Below, piece after piece: positions 1-12,889 of a stretch of 64,000 bases of DNA; positions within the stretch are counted from its first letter, which is position 1; each line of letters opens with the position of its first letter. The stretch spans positions 6,350,466 through 6,414,465 of the forward strand of contig NC_079908.1 of NCBI RefSeq assembly GCF_024868665.1, given 5' to 3'. A program made the position numbers and the translations under genes. Under the pieces are notes generated by a model, which was not told where the DNA came from, ran no database searches, and saw only the letters and a program-made list of their open reading frames with translations. The stretch comes from Triplophysa rosa (lineage: Eukaryota > Chordata > Actinopteri > Cypriniformes > Nemacheilidae).

Positions 1-894
1 GTTGGTCTGAGACATTTGCATGTTCTTCAAAATGACCAAGAGTCACTTGAAGTCATTAGGATGGTGCACCTGCTTTATTGATAACATCTTATTAACATTT
101 GCTTTACAAACTCAACCTCAAACAACTGTAGAATTCATTTAACACAAACTCATCTTAGAATGCCACGTACGTAAGTCTGGAGTAGTTCAAATGTAAATAC
201 GAAAGCTCATTTTCTCAACAAAAAATAACAACAGCTGAATACACACATTAAGCTTTCAAAATTAGCGTACATAAAGATTTTTACTTACTTGTAATCAGCA
301 TTTCTTTTTGCTTTGGATCTTACACAGACCGTCAAATAAAACTTTAGAACTGCAACTTATAGAGATATTCTAGAATTTTAGGCATTACCGCAGGAAAATA
401 TGAAGCCAAAGCTAAAACTCTGCAATGTTTAAAAGAGGCTTTGTTTCTCATTCACACTGGTCACCATAATGAAATCACAGGAAAGGCATTCCGTCTTTTC
501 TTACTGGACCATACCAACATTGACTGGGTGGGCGGTTCCCAAAGCAAGCAAAGTAAACAATGACTCCTGTCAAGTTTATTTATACTGAGCGCTTGAAATA
601 CTTCGAGGCATTTCGAACAACTGCCGAGAGTTATGTCTGGTCATTCACGTAGTCATTGATTGAATGTAGCTTGTCACGTTGTTTCCGCATTGCATGTGTT
701 GGTTGTTTAGGGAAAAGACCTAAAGACTAAAAAGGCCTAGAATTTCTTCTAAAATGTTATTTTTTATAGAAGTAAACCAAGAATTCTTTAAAAAAGCAAA
801 CATTGAAAGTTATTATAGCCTTAACTGAATAAACCCATCATTATGCATAATATACTGTACAGCAGGGCGAATAAGAAAATGTATAAGGACCAAA
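1..894. other. Unique AT-rich DNA, no gene seen
   Basis: No open frame of note, no recognisable repeat family and no RNA gene. Probably intronic or intergenic single-copy DNA. Confidence 0.5.
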
Positions 895-1115
895 CGATTC
901 CATTAATATTATTATTAATAGATAAATAATAATAATGAATTATATCAATTAGAATAAATAGTAATTAATAATTCCACTATTGATAATATTAATATTATTA
1001 TTCATATAATATTACACATTTTACCCCCAAATATATTATTAATATCTATTGATAATAATTAATAATATTATTATTAACTATTATTATTATTAATAGAATA
1101 TTATATATTAATAGT
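895..1115. repeat. ATT/AAT-rich simple sequence
   Basis: About 220 bases made almost entirely of A and T with repeated ATTATT and TTAATA units on both strands. It is an imperfect trinucleotide-type simple repeat, and several short segments are self-complementary. Confidence 0.75.
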
Positions 1116-2547
1116 ATCTCTGTATTTTGTCCTCTCTCAGTCAAAAGGCCTATTTAATTTTTTAGTGCAACCATGCATGCTTTTACAATTAGTTGCCTTT
1201 TATTATTTGCATCTAACATAGTTTTTTTCCCTGATGTTCATCAGAACAGATCTATCATTTGGGCCACCAGCCATAACCGGTCTAAACTCCAGAAGTTTTG
1301 TGAAAGGGTTTTTAGATCTGAACATCTGCTCATTCGCTGCATTTCTTAAAAGGACAGACACAGAGCTATGATGCTAATGAGCGCCCTAAATCCCATAAGG
1401 ATATCGACACAGCCCATCACAGCTAATAGTTTTTGACTCTGAGGCTTCATTAGGACTTATTCCATAGTAACCCATTAGTGCTAATGTCTCTCATTAAAAG
1501 CATTGGTGTTTGATTACATCCTCTAAAGTGTGAAAGCTTGAAATTCCCAGTCAAACATTCTTTCCAAAGTGAACATGCATGAGAAGACACAGATGAGGAC
1601 AAGATGCGTTTTAGTTCGCTTTTTGTCTCCAAACCTCTGTGGTCTACAGAAGACATTTTGAAAAACACAAAATGGTAAAGTTACCATTCGAGCTATTTAT
1701 AGTTCAACCTGTATTGAATGCATTATTCAATATACATGAATGAGTCCAACCTAATTCCAGCCCTTCGGGCTTGGCCCCTAATTATATAACTGAAATTATT
1801 TGGATATTTAACCATCATTCAAAGCTGCAGATCTATACTTTATCCTACAAGAAAGAAAAATCACGATGAGATCACTGTAATATCTCAATTATTACTCCTA
1901 GACATCAGTGTAATTAAAGAGAAATTGAAAACCTTCGCTTAAGTCTCCTGCGTCTCAGATATTTCTCCCGTGAAAAAGATGCAGAAATCTCACAATTGTC
2001 TCTAAGAGATCAATATTATTGAAGATCATGATATGAATTTAAACATTTCTCATCAAATTTACCCAAATCCAGAATAGCCTATTGTGCCAATACATTCTTT
2101 ATTAATTTTACAACTCCATACTCTTCGTGTATTTTTAACAATTGTCTCATTTATTTCCCCTTTCATTTATGTCATTGAGTGTACTACAACTAAAATAAAG
2201 CTATACATGTCAATTATATCTATGACCTATGATCTATGATATTATGTCAAAATATCTATGACCAGTGCAAACAGAATCACAAAGCAGGCGTGATAACACA
2301 AAGTCGGCGGAAGACATGACAGCAGTCCTGGCTCCATACTGTCCCCAGACTGTCCTCGCTAAAGGGTGGGATAGAGACATTCAGAGGAAAACATGCGACG
2401 TGTGGAAGTACAGTTTCCTCTCTGTGTGTTATGTTAGAACATTCCGCTGAGACATTTCAGAAGCACCATTTTAAAACCTGTTCAAGCTAAATTCAACGGT
2501 ACGGTACAAGAAAGTTTGGCGACTGTCATTTGACAACTTTAAAAACA
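1116..2547. other. Non-coding DNA, no gene seen
   Basis: No recognisable gene or repeat. Base composition at about 1240-1480 is more balanced than its surroundings and the stretch is not repeated elsewhere in the window, so it could be a conserved non-coding element; this is inference only. Confidence 0.4.
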
Positions 2548-2785
2548 TTAAAGCTGCAATCTGTGATTTTTTGAGGTGAAGAATAAAGTATAGTATAAAT
2601 GGAACATAACTGTTATCACAGTTTGCATTGGTAAGCTTATAATGAATTTCTTTGACAGTTTGAGAGATGTGTCAATTTGGCATTATTAAACTATAAAGGT
2701 AAGTCTACGTATGTAGTAAGCTGCAATTGTATGTTTCAAACAGAGATGGCGATATAGAGGAAAAGGTACCGTATTGCAGCTTTAA
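2548..2785. mobile_element. TTAA-flanked MITE with AGCTGCAAT termini
   Basis: The element (2552-2781) begins AGCTGCAAT and ends ATTGCAGCT, a 9-bp inverted terminus, and each end is flanked by TTAA, the target typical of piggyBac- and Kolobok-type transposons. It has no coding capacity. Its inner motif around GAGATGGCG recurs at 29806-29863 and, inverted, at 35560-35640, so at least three pieces of one family lie in this window. Confidence 0.7.
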
Positions 2786-3162
2786 CTGTGTTATTGAAAC
2801 AGTTTCAGAGGATGAGATGTTCTTGATGTGCTCTCCTAAACCAAGAGGGATTCCTAGGCGAGTGGTCTTGGTGATGTTTATTTGATAAGGAAAAGTACAT
2901 CACAGGCTGGCATTTTACAAGCCTCTTGTAATAAGCAGATAAACCATACGCTGCCATGGCAATTATTTAATCTAAAAAAGCCAGTTCCAGTATTGCTAAT
3001 ATAATTATTTCTCCAGAGCCAAAACACTGCAACTGTTCAATTATTATTTACAAATAACAAGGGTCTCTGACAAATATCAGATATATCAGATCAAATATCA
3101 ATTAAACTATTAAAAGTCAAACGATAAAAATCTTGACAGACAGTATATTAAAATAAAGCAAT
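2786..3162. other. No gene or repeat recognised
   Basis: AT-rich sequence with no open frame or repeat I can name. Confidence 0.4.
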
Positions 3163-3425
3163 AAGCCCCGCGAAGCAGTGGGTTACAGTGCATTTTATAA
3201 CAGCTCAGGGCGTTGTGGCACGACGCGAAGCGGATTCTAAAACGATTCTAAAACGGTTATTCCATATGCGTAGCAAGGTTTCATAAAATAAAGTAAATAA
3301 AGTTACATTTAGGCTGTGTAATGCGGACCACCGTTATAAATCGGGGTATTTTATAACGGCTCAGAACTCGGCTCAGCCAATCAGAATCAAGGACCAGAAC
3401 TGACTGTTTTATAAAACACTTTTTC
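3163..3425. repeat. Dispersed fish repeat, GCCCCGCGAAGC type
   Basis: A block with several CpG-rich words (GCCCCGCGAAGC, ACGACGCGAAGCGG) and the motif TTTTATAAC near both ends followed by GCTCAG. It contrasts with the AT-rich flanks and resembles a repeat common in cyprinid DNA. Class unresolved; boundaries approximate. Confidence 0.45.
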
Positions 3426-5370
3426 TTAAGTCCAGGCTGCTTTCGGCCTTCTCTGATTTTTCTGCAAAAAGTTGCTCATCGTGCGTTAGATAAAAGATGC
3501 ACTCAATCCTCTGAATTAATCGCATGACAAAGCTTGGGTTTTTCTTGAAATGATTGTTGTTCTGGATGAACTTGGCACCTGGCGATAATTACAGCTCTAT
3601 TTTATTTTGCATTTGGTCACCGAGTCTGTCAGCTCCCTTCACGAAGCGCAGATACAAACGATGTTTGTTTTTTTGCCACAGATGCTGCATCCAACCAGAA
3701 TACCCCTGCAAAAAAAGTAATTCCGGCTCAGCTCACATAATTGTGTGTTTTCGTACGGGCTGACGTGAACTAGAAGTGGCAGAACTATCAGCGTCTTTCA
3801 CTGCGAGCGAACACAACATGCTACTTTAACTGTGTAGCAGCCTTCCTCATTCATTAAAGGGCCCGACATCTGTTTGATCGAACGCCGCTGAGCTGTTTAT
3901 CAAAAGCTCCCTTTAAAAAAAGGGATTGACGCGTTTTACTGCGCTAACAAAAGAGTTGAGAAGCGAATAGAGATGAATGGCATTGTTTTGGGCTTCTTAA
4001 ACGCTTTCGTGATGTAGTTGTATACAAAAGGACAGGTGGCTAATGACTGTCTTCCATGAACACCTCAGAAACTGCAGTGTTTTCTCATTGTGTGAAAGTG
4101 AACCTTTTAGGATGGCGTTGTCGTAAAGTTGCCCTGGGACCTTCTGTTTTGACCGGCAAACAGCACAATGACCCCACAACAAAGTTTGCGCAAGCACACG
4201 TTTCTTTTTTCAGATACGGGGGGTTGAGAAGACATACAGTATGTACAGAGTCTCTCGTGTTTTGGTTATATTTATGGATCACTTCTTTGGTAAATGCAAG
4301 GAAGAGCTTTAAGAACCGTCCAAATTTAATCCACAGCTGCCTCCGAGTCTCTACAATGGCATTTCCCGTATTTCCGTAAGCGTGCCGCTGTAAGAACTGG
4401 CTGTCCTTCCTGTACACGCTCTGTCATTGCCAGCGGAGCAGCAGCCACTATCTGCTCCATTTCCATGAGGCCCCGCGCCAGATCTTGCTTTCTGCAAATA
4501 ATCTTCTCCACCGACTTTGACCTTCTCATAGGGCGACAGAGATACGAAATTAAGAGTGTGACATACATTATCGAGATAATCCAGACTGCTGAGATGACTG
4601 CTGTTTCAGAGTGTTTCTGCTCGGTAGGAAGTAATGGTCTTGCAGGACGGAGAGAGCCGGTTGATCAATCCAGTGTCGGGGGCGAGAAGGGATGCAGTGG
4701 GCTCGGATCCAGATGCTTTCTAATGAGATTCAATTAGGAGTGAATATGATTAGAGATTACATTAACAACCGCTCACGGCTGATCTGTGGCACTTAGTGTT
4801 CCGTGGCCTTGAAAGACCTGGCTGGGAAACTAGTGTTAAACTCAAGAACTTTGTCGTTTCAAGTGCAGCGTTCTAAGAAAATGTACACATTATTATTTCT
4901 ACGAATGATGACAAGCTTTCTCTGAGATCTCTTTGTTCCTGTTTTCTTTGGACAAGTTAATTTCACTCTAAAAATGGTTCTGTTAAAACAACTCAGTCTG
5001 TCGTTTAATGAACACATCTCTGTGTCTAAGAACAACACATTTTTGTTACTTTTAACTCATCCTTTTGTTGTCCCTTATATTTGTTTTAAAATTTGTGTTA
5101 AAATTCTATAACACAAAAAAGGTGTTGTTATTTAACTCGTCGTTTTTTATATTTAACATAACGCATCCTTTTTTAGAGCGTATTGAAAGGGTTTATGTCT
5201 CTTCTTATTCACAGTATTGATAACAACATTGATAAAGTGGTGAGACAGCACAAGCATAATTGATCAATAAATACTTTCATGGCCCTTAGAATAGTTTCTA
5301 TGAATATTGGAACGTAGAATACATCAAATGAGAGAACAGAACCTCTGCTTTTAAACAAACAACAAAACAC
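3426..5370. other. Single-copy DNA with overlapping chance open frames
   Basis: Several 80-110 codon open frames overlap on both strands between 4056 and 4737. None has a recognisable domain and they shadow one another, so I do not call a gene. The segment has higher GC than its surroundings and may be conserved non-coding or exonic sequence of an unknown transcript. Confidence 0.35.
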
Positions 5371-5435
5371 TTAATGTGATGGTTTACCCCAAAATTGTAA
5401 TTCTGCTACCCTTTACTCATCCCAAGTTGTGTTTT
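5371..5435 (+). mobile_element. Left part of palindromic TTAA MITE, split by L2
   Basis: The sequence resembles the start of the palindromic MITE seen complete at 28845-29192 (GTTTACCCCAAAAT..., TTACTCATCCCAAG...). It stops where L2 sequence begins, and MITE sequence resumes after 5785. Confidence 0.5.
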
Positions 5436-5785
5436 GAAGAATTTGAGGAATGTGTGAAACCAATAGTACATCGCTTTCCCGGTCATTCCTTCACAACTCC
5501 TTCCTGGTGGAACATTCTTCCGAACTCTGTCCGGTCAACCACATCTCTCACAACATTCAAAAAACTACTTAAAACCCATCTCTTCTGCGAATACATGACA
5601 GACAAATGAAAAAAAAAGAAAAAACACTAACCCTCTCTCTTTCTCTCAACAGGTAGTGGTCTAGCTTTTGTTGAAACTAGTAACTTTGTATTAGCACCTA
5701 TTGTATGACATATCGCTTATTGCTCCCTGAACTCTTTGTAAGTCGCTTTGGATAAAAGCGTCTGCTAAATGACTAAATGTAAATG
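5436..5785 (+). pseudogene. L2-type LINE, 3' end (5'-truncated)
   Basis: The open frame ending at 5609 carries the C-terminal tail typical of fish L2/CR1-like reverse transcriptase proteins (WWNILPNSVRSTTSLTTFKKLL...), matching the equivalent region at 38440-38540. After its stop comes the L2 3' untranslated end, with GTCGCTTTGGATAAAAGCG at 5742-5760 and TAAATGTAAATG at the terminus. Only the last ~60 codons of ORF2 are present, so this is a dead 5'-truncated copy, the normal product of L2 retroposition. Confidence 0.8.
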
Positions 5786-5905
5786 TCTGGGGCACCATTG
5801 AGTAATACTATGTTATTTTTCTACTTTGGTAGTCAATGGTGCCCCAGAACTGTTGGGTAACAAACATTGTTCCAAATATATATTTTTTTGTGGTGAGCAG
5901 AACAT
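5786..5905 (+). mobile_element. Resumed palindromic MITE after L2 insertion
   Basis: A hairpin with arms TCTGGGGCACCATTGA and TCAATGGTGCCCCAGA (about 5788-5847) followed by GGTAACAAACATT. These are words typical of the centre and right half of the palindromic TTAA MITE family. It sits directly after the L2 3' end. Confidence 0.5.
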
Positions 5906-8124
5906 TTAAATTTATACGCGATCACCTGAAACAGATTTGCATATCTTGTTTTACTTTTATTGGCGGACGCAGTTATGTTTACAGTACGTGTTTGTTCCTG
6001 AGAACTGTGGTGTTTACCCAGAATGGTGTTAAAGTGCTTTTTTGTCATTTTTTGTGCATTTTTTCCTTGATCCACTCATTTTTACTGATGGCTGGAACTG
6101 ATGGTCTGATCGAGTGTGAACTTTGGCTGTTCTTTGTTTCCTCTGTCAAAATCGCTGATACGTTCTTGCTCAATGATGGCTGTATGAAGTCAGAAAGTAC
6201 ACATCACGATCAGGCATGAAGGCGGTAGAGCGTAGAGAAGTTGTTGTTGTTTGATACACAGGGTTTACAAGTTATCCAGTTGTTCTTGTGAAGTGAATAA
6301 CGCTTGGGCGTGGATGCATGAAGGTCATTCTGCTCCCTCGGTAAGGGATAGACTGTTCCGATCAGGATATCCATGCTCGACGTGTTGTTGGTAACGGTGG
6401 CAAAAATAGTGCTGATAATCCTTTTATTCTCTTGTCCAGGGCTGGAAATGAACACGCGTCGAGGCTGCCAGGATCATCTGTTTCTTTTACTGTTATTAAA
6501 CAGATTGCATCTCATGTCTTTGTGAGGTTTTGTAATATGTTTGAATGAAGATGCAAAACAGGGTTTAGACTGTTTGCTTCCAGAGCTGAATGTTTTTACA
6601 TTTGTAGGTTGAGAAAATGCTTTTCAACACCCACCACCTGTGCCCGAAGACGCCTTTTACTGCTGTATAGAAATCAGACAAATTTAATTTACAATTTTTT
6701 ACAAAACATTGCAGCCACAAAGATGTCGATTTTTCTGCTTTCAAGAAACAAAATGACCCAGAGACAAGAAGACATTCAGCTCAACGGCCAGTTTTAAATG
6801 GATGGGGGAGAAAGGGGGTGTCGACTGGCAGAATCATAGCAATTGGGAAGATGACTGCATCTAATAAAACCCTTTGCAAACGGTGGAGGAGAGTAGAGAG
6901 AGATTGTTTATGTCTTCTCATGAGTTGTAATGCCAGCTGCCGGGATCTCAGGGGTTTGGAGCCAGTATGCACAGTATGAGCTTGGTGTATGCAAACTGTT
7001 TAGATTCAGCTTTGCATAATATCTTGCTGGCTTCAATCAACAGAGATAAACATATACACAATCATTATCTTCTTCATCGTGGATAGTAATAGAGTGCTGC
7101 AGGAATAACATGTTTTCTATGCAAGAGCCAGAAGCGAGTTAGCATTTTAGCTTCTGGTAGCAGCATGCTAAAGTCATTGGACTGGATTTTTGGTTAGATG
7201 GCTGAAATAAGATCTGTGGTTAACAGAAGCTCTAAATACTTTTTTTTTGTTCTACGACAAAACACACTAGTAAGTACCTTGCTTGTGAGTTTTTAAAGCT
7301 TTTACGTCTTAAAACTGGCGTTGCTAGCAAGTTGCTAAATGCGACTACAGATGTTGTCAGGGACATCAAACGTCGTCACGCATAGAAATCTCACAAACAA
7401 TGCAACATGGGCACAAATCTAAAAAAAGTAAAGGAGATTCCTTCACAGAGTAATTACACTACTTATCAGGGAACATATTTTAATGTTAACAAAGTATGTT
7501 AATTTAGTGTGAAAGAGATGTTGGAGTTTTGGTGACGCTAATGTTGAGCGATCGTGGAGTAGTTTGTTTATAGCTTCATGTTAGCATTTTTTTGCCGATT
7601 GATTTTAGGCTTCAACTTTTATAAATGTTGTGGTCATTTGTGAAGAGAACAAAAGTATTGGAAACCTTTGTTGAGCTTTTTTATCGCAATAACCCCAAAA
7701 CCTATGGGAAAATCATAATGACTTTTTGTCAAGGGAATCAGTGCGATGCCAACTTCTGGGTTGGGATACAAAAATACATTATCCCTGCAGTACTCTATGT
7801 GCATAAAGTGGCCCAAAACGTTTTGGTGACTTAAATACACGTTTCTATTGCCATCTGTTTTAAAAAATATATATTACAGGTTACTTTACATACATATGTT
7901 TACGTGAAAAACAATTGACATTTCCCACAAAATCTGATTTACCAGGTCAAATTATAAATTGTACAATATAATCTATTAAGTTTACCATTGTAAATCAGGG
8001 TAAGAAAACTCTTGCAATCAAACAGGAAAATTCTAAGTGTTACACAGTGTTTACGCAGTGATAATCATAAATGATTTATCTGTGCACACCATTTTTTTTT
8101 ATTCATTTGCACTTGTAATCTTTA
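5906..8124. other. Non-coding DNA, no gene seen
   Basis: Short open frames on both strands overlap without recognisable domains. The segment around 7610-7850 has near-equal open frames on both strands and may be a dispersed repeat I cannot name. Confidence 0.35.
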
Positions 8125-8401
8125 ATCAAAAACATTGAGCTCCTCTCCTCCTCTCAACAACAACTCTTCACCACATGACGTTAGCAACAAAAAAGAGTTA
8201 GGACTATACTCACTGTCCAATGACCAGGCATTTTTAGCCCTCCCCTCCAGGCCCAACTTACAACAAACCAATCAAAAAGGGAAGGACAAAATAAAGTCCC
8301 ACCCAATTTTTTTTCTAATTTCAGAAGTCGTTTTACTCGGCTACACGTCACGATACGGAAAAGAAGTCAATTCCAACTTCCGTTTCATGGTGACTTTAAA
8401 C
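8125..8401 (-). repeat. Dispersed repeat ending in TTAAAGTCACCATGAAAC (minus)
   Basis: Read on the minus strand it starts TTAAAGTCACCATGAAAC near 8401. A related start, TTAAAGTCAGCATGAAAC, occurs on the plus strand at 10481, so two pieces of one fish repeat family are present. No protein is encoded. Confidence 0.45.
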
Positions 8402-9271
8402 TCTGATTGTTTCTGTACTCATAAACAATGTTCAATAAATAAGTAAGCTCAATAAAATATTTTTTTATTCAAACTGAAGATTACGGATCACATCTATAAG
8501 TTTCACTTGCATTAGGCACAAAATAGCAAATATAGCGTCAACAAATGCACAACGCTAAACATCTTTTCAAAATCTGAAATATCAATTTCAATCCCCAGAC
8601 GTTCATGCCCAGCCACATTGAAAGCGTCCTACAAGTTTACTCGAGGTGATCTTATACATTTTGGAAATTCTCTCATTTTATGGTTATTTTAAACATGGCA
8701 CTTAAATGTAACGTGTGTAATCTGTAATTTTATCAACCGTAAGCGATGCTAGACAAATCCTGTCCATCTGCTGCACTTTGAAATCCCCTCTGGTAGCGCA
8801 TCAACACCTTAACTTTTCTGGAACGTAGAGGACAAACATCTGTTAAATGACTCAGCAATCGACTGTTGAGAATATTGCTGTAGCTTAATTAGGAGGAATC
8901 CAAACTTGGCAGCGTATTTGGGAATGTTAAATGTGAGTCCTGCCAATGTCTAAAACTCTGTAGTGAACTGAAATTATTACAGTACAAAGGCACGGCTATA
9001 GATCACAACCATGTTGTCATGGTGACACGGTTTTGTTTCCTGGGTTGTATGTGCTCGCCAAATGTGGGTCTATCACTCACTGAATGCTGAGATGTTGATT
9101 TATGAGCACAGATCAGTCATTGACACTCGGAGTGCTCAATGGCAGCTGAACTTTGTGATCCTGAGCGGTGATATTGCTGTTTATAGAAGTTTGTCTCCAG
9201 AGGAAATCCTTTCCTGATTAACTAAGTCTTGCCCTCAGGCCCGAGCCCAACCTTTTCCTGTTTAGTCCCGA

Positions 9272-9274
<3 letters not shown>
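8402..9274. other. No gene or repeat recognised
   Basis: AT-rich single-copy DNA without a supported feature. Confidence 0.4.

Positions 9275-9314
<40 letters not shown>
9275..9314. repeat. (GA)20 microsatellite
   Basis: An uninterrupted run of 20 GA units. The serine/leucine-rich minus-strand open frames that cross it are artefacts of the repeat. Confidence 0.97.
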
Positions 9315-9317
<3 letters not shown>

Positions 9318-10480
9318 GAAACAGATGAATTGGGAACTTTGTGAAAGGATAGATGAATGTACACAAATAGAGAGTAAGATGGAGGAGGATTCACTAAGAA
9401 TGAATTTGCACACGCATTTCCTGATCTCAAGGGTTGGTTCTGAGTTTTAGCTTGTGGAAGACGCATCTCCTGATCTGGCCCACTTGCTCCCCATAAGATG
9501 ACGAATCGTCTCTTTAAAAGTTAAAAGCACACTTAGACTCCTAAAGCTTTAAATGAACGTCTTTAATAAAATTGCATCCACCGTCAGCTTTCCGTGGGTG
9601 GTAATAGCGCTCAGTCTTATGAATGAGACACAATCCATAAGGACAATTTACACTGGCATGTTTACACTGAAAGGAATGACACTGACCTCATTCAAATGCA
9701 CAGCACATTTCTGGTTCAATTAAATCTTGTGTTTAAGGAAAAAAATGCAGGTTTCTGTCTTTAAATGGGGCGCCACCTAGAGCTGGAGGCAGGTTTTTAA
9801 GATGAAAAAGTGAGAGACGGTGATAAAGAGAGTATGAGCGAGATATAATGCATTGCACTTTTCTTGTGGCCTTGCATTTGATTATCCCCGTCCATAATGA
9901 AACTGAACCAAAGTGAATCACCACTTTCTCAACTTGTCTAAAGTCGAGTCTCTCACTAATTGTGTGTCTGACAGGACCGGTGCTGCATTTCAAAATAATA
10001 TCCCTGAACCCTCATGTGCGCCATAAAGCTTTGATAGCAAGATGAGTGATATGTCGGAAGAAAGACGACTTCTCGTAGTAATTGGTCATTCATAATCCTG
10101 TTTTGAAGTGTTAATGGAGAACATATTTCAACTGCCAAATTGAATACACGCATCCACCAGATGTATTAAATCTTAAATACTTATTTTAGGAACGTACATG
10201 GCCAACATCCAAGGACAGCGAACTTCTAAGGCTTGGAAATAAAAATGTTAAGATGATATGCAGCGACCTTTTTGGAGAAAGCAGAGAGCACTAGAGTTTG
10301 GCACTCGTTCAAGTAGCGTTAGGTGAAAACTTGTGAAAACGGCGTATTCTGAACTTTGGGGGCTTGTGTGATTTGGAACAAGAGCTGTTATGTGCACGTT
10401 AACTTTGAGTTGTATGTCAATTGAATTTTGTCATGGTTAGTTAATGTATGTGAATCAAGAAGAGTCGTAAACGGATCCTT
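9315..10480. other. No gene seen
   Basis: Moderate-GC single-copy sequence with short open frames only and no repeat family recognised. Confidence 0.4.
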
Positions 10481-10870
10481 TAAAGTCAGCATGAAACAGA
10501 AATTGCGCTCCGTTTTCTTCCAAATTGTGAGGTATATTTGAGTGTAACGGCTTCTGGATTTAAAAAAAAATTATAATCCATAAAAAAATGGACAATTGCT
10601 GGTTGCTGGGGCACCAGAAAGATACTGTATGGTAAAATAATAGTTTCTTTCATGTATAATTACATGTTTTTCATGTCTTTTTCTGCAATTTGATGCTTTT
10701 TACCGTATTTCATGTGTAAAAAATCTCGTAAAAAGGAAAATTTTCTAGCAGCTGGGGTAGCAGAAAATACTGAAAATTACAAATAATTTTCTCACAAAAT
10801 TACAAGTTGCAGTCTTTTTCTGTAATGTTACGTTTTTCAAAAATATGTCAAAAATATTTTTTATATATTA
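10481..10870 (+). repeat. Dispersed repeat with two diverged internal units
   Basis: It begins with TTAAAGTCAGCATGAAAC, related to the 8125-8401 repeat. Within it a unit containing CTGGGGCACCAGAAA near 10610 is followed by a diverged second unit with CTGGGGTAGCAGAAA near 10755. Tandem duplication of an A/T-rich repeat core is the simplest reading. Confidence 0.45.
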
Positions 10871-10991
10871 CAGTGTAGGGGTGGGGGTTGATTTTGTCCT
10901 TTGGTAATTGATTAGATTGTTATAAGATTGAAGCTGACCATTGGACAATTTAACGTAAAATTAACAGAATTAATTTTCCGGGTAATACATA

Positions 10992-11271
10992 CAGCCAATC
11001 AGTGTTGGGTAAGTTACTCTGAAAAAGTAATGAATTACTAGTTACTCCTTACATATTCAATAGTGTAATTAGATTACTGTACAGATTGCTCTCTTCAAAA
11101 AGTATTTAATTACTTATTACTAATTACTTTCTATTTCCTTTATCAACCTTGATTAGTTAAGTGATTCATGGATAGACATGAAACAACTCTTAATTTCTTT
11201 CTAAGGGAAAGATAAGTAAATTACAGTAACTAATTACTTAGTAACTAGTTACACCCAACACTGCAGCCAAT
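10992..11271. mobile_element. hAT MITE with perfect 8-bp target duplication
   Basis: The element is 11000-11263 (264 bp). It starts CAGTGTTGGGT and ends with the inverse, ACCCAACACTG, and longer arms are also inverted (AAGTTACT / AGTAACTAGTTAC). The flanks are the identical 8-mer CAGCCAAT at 10992-10999 and 11264-11271, the duplication length of hAT transposons. No coding capacity, so it was mobilised in trans. The exact duplication suggests little change since insertion. Confidence 0.92.
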
Positions 11272-11702
11272 GTGCTGTTCACACAAGCAATGTTGCTCCA
11301 TCTTGTCACAGGTAAGATGTCATTTACAAATCACTACCAGTATCCTTACAGTATCAATGTTGTGATGTCATTAAGCAGATTTTTTTGTAAACAACTGCAG
11401 TGCTGCTGTTGTATGTGAAAACATTTCAGGATATGATGTTGTATCCTAATGTATGCGCTCTGTATTTTTGTAGATGTTTTCATTTTAGTGGCAAACGTTT
11501 ACATTCATGCAGTTGCTCTTGACCCAACAACGTAGTATTAGATAACTTCAAACCGAATTACAGAACTGTTTATTTGACTTTCTTTGTGAACAGTGCACAG
11601 TAAATGCGTCATCTGTGTTAGAATAGTATAAATGTCCCATTACAAACTCTTACATCATCACATTGTACAAAAAATTATATATAAACCAGTATATTGTACT
11701 TG
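11272..11702. other. No gene or repeat recognised
   Basis: AT-rich sequence without supported features. Confidence 0.4.
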
Positions 11703-12070
11703 TTAGAGGTGCAATGTGTGAGACTAAGGAGGATCTATTGACAGAAATGTAATATAATATATACATAACTATGTCTTCAGAAGTGTCAGAAAGATCTTAC
11801 ATAATGAAGTGTTATGTTTTTATTATCTTAGAATGAGCTATTTTTATCTACATACACTGCGGGTCCTCTTACATGGAATTCTCCATGTTGTTTCTACAGA
11901 AGCCCTAAACGGACAAACTGCTCTACAGAGCGCGTTTCGCAAATACGTTATCTCCTTCAGCAAAGAAGCGAAAACGTGACGACATATTTGTCCTGTGTCA
12001 GCCACCGTAGAGCATGGAAAGGGAGGGGTGAGCCATTATGCTGCTAAAATTCTCACACAGACCCTTTAAG
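11703..12070 (+). mobile_element. Fish MITE, GGTGCAATGTGTGA type
   Basis: The left end (TTAGAGGTGCAATGTGTGA) and right end (TCTCACACAGACCCTTTAA) are imperfect inverses. The interior has blocks such as CTTACATAATGAA and CATACACTGCGGGTCC that I associate with an abundant cyprinid MITE. Non-coding. Superfamily not settled from the sequence. Confidence 0.55.
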
Positions 12071-12889
12071 AGAATCCTGAATACGAATTTATTGGAGCCT
12101 AAATGCCATGTGAGGTAAATTTTGTGATTTATTTTTCATACTTTTTCTACATAGAACATGCAAGTGGTATGGGTAGAATGTATGAGCTCATCAATATTCC
12201 AGTTAATGGTTTCACACCTTTACAGTTAACACTTGCATTGACCATCATCTGAAAGCTGTGAGCAAAAGGCGATGCTGTCAGAATAAATATGATGAAGGAG
12301 TAACATGCCAATACTCATCACCCTTCTCCCAAAGTGTTTGATGAGCGAGGCTTTGATGAAAATGTCACACCATCTTTTCTTATTGAAAATCATTACCTGC
12401 TAAAGATCATGACATTAAGGAACCAGCCGGATACACAAACAACGTACAAGTAAGCAAAACTGCCCGCTGGCGAATGCGGTCGTCCCATTGGCGCTTGAGA
12501 AAAATGTCATGGACGGAAGTCCATTCATCAGCTGATGAGGCATTTCACAAGAGCCGTCTGATGTTGATGTACCTTCCTATTGACGTTCTGTTTTTATCAG
12601 TCAATCAGGATGAGTCCACTTAGCGTCCAAAGGACACTTTTCAGTTCATTAAACAATTTCACAGTCTGAGGGGGAATTAACACAAACTTGCCTGATTTTT
12701 AAAACATTCTTTATTCTGCATCTAATTAAAATAGAACCAAAATATTATAAATATTACATAAACATATTTTAAAAACCATGCCTTAGGTGTCAGACAACAA
12801 AAGTAAAGTAACCTTTAGAACCATTGTGTTCAGACTAAAACTAAAAACAGTTTGAGTCAATACTATATCATACCACCATGATTGTTTTA
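12071..12889. other. No gene seen
   Basis: Single-copy sequence with no supported feature. Confidence 0.4.

Noticed and set aside
9218..9466. Ser-Leu repeat protein frames
   Set aside because: Translation of the complement of the (GA)20 tract.
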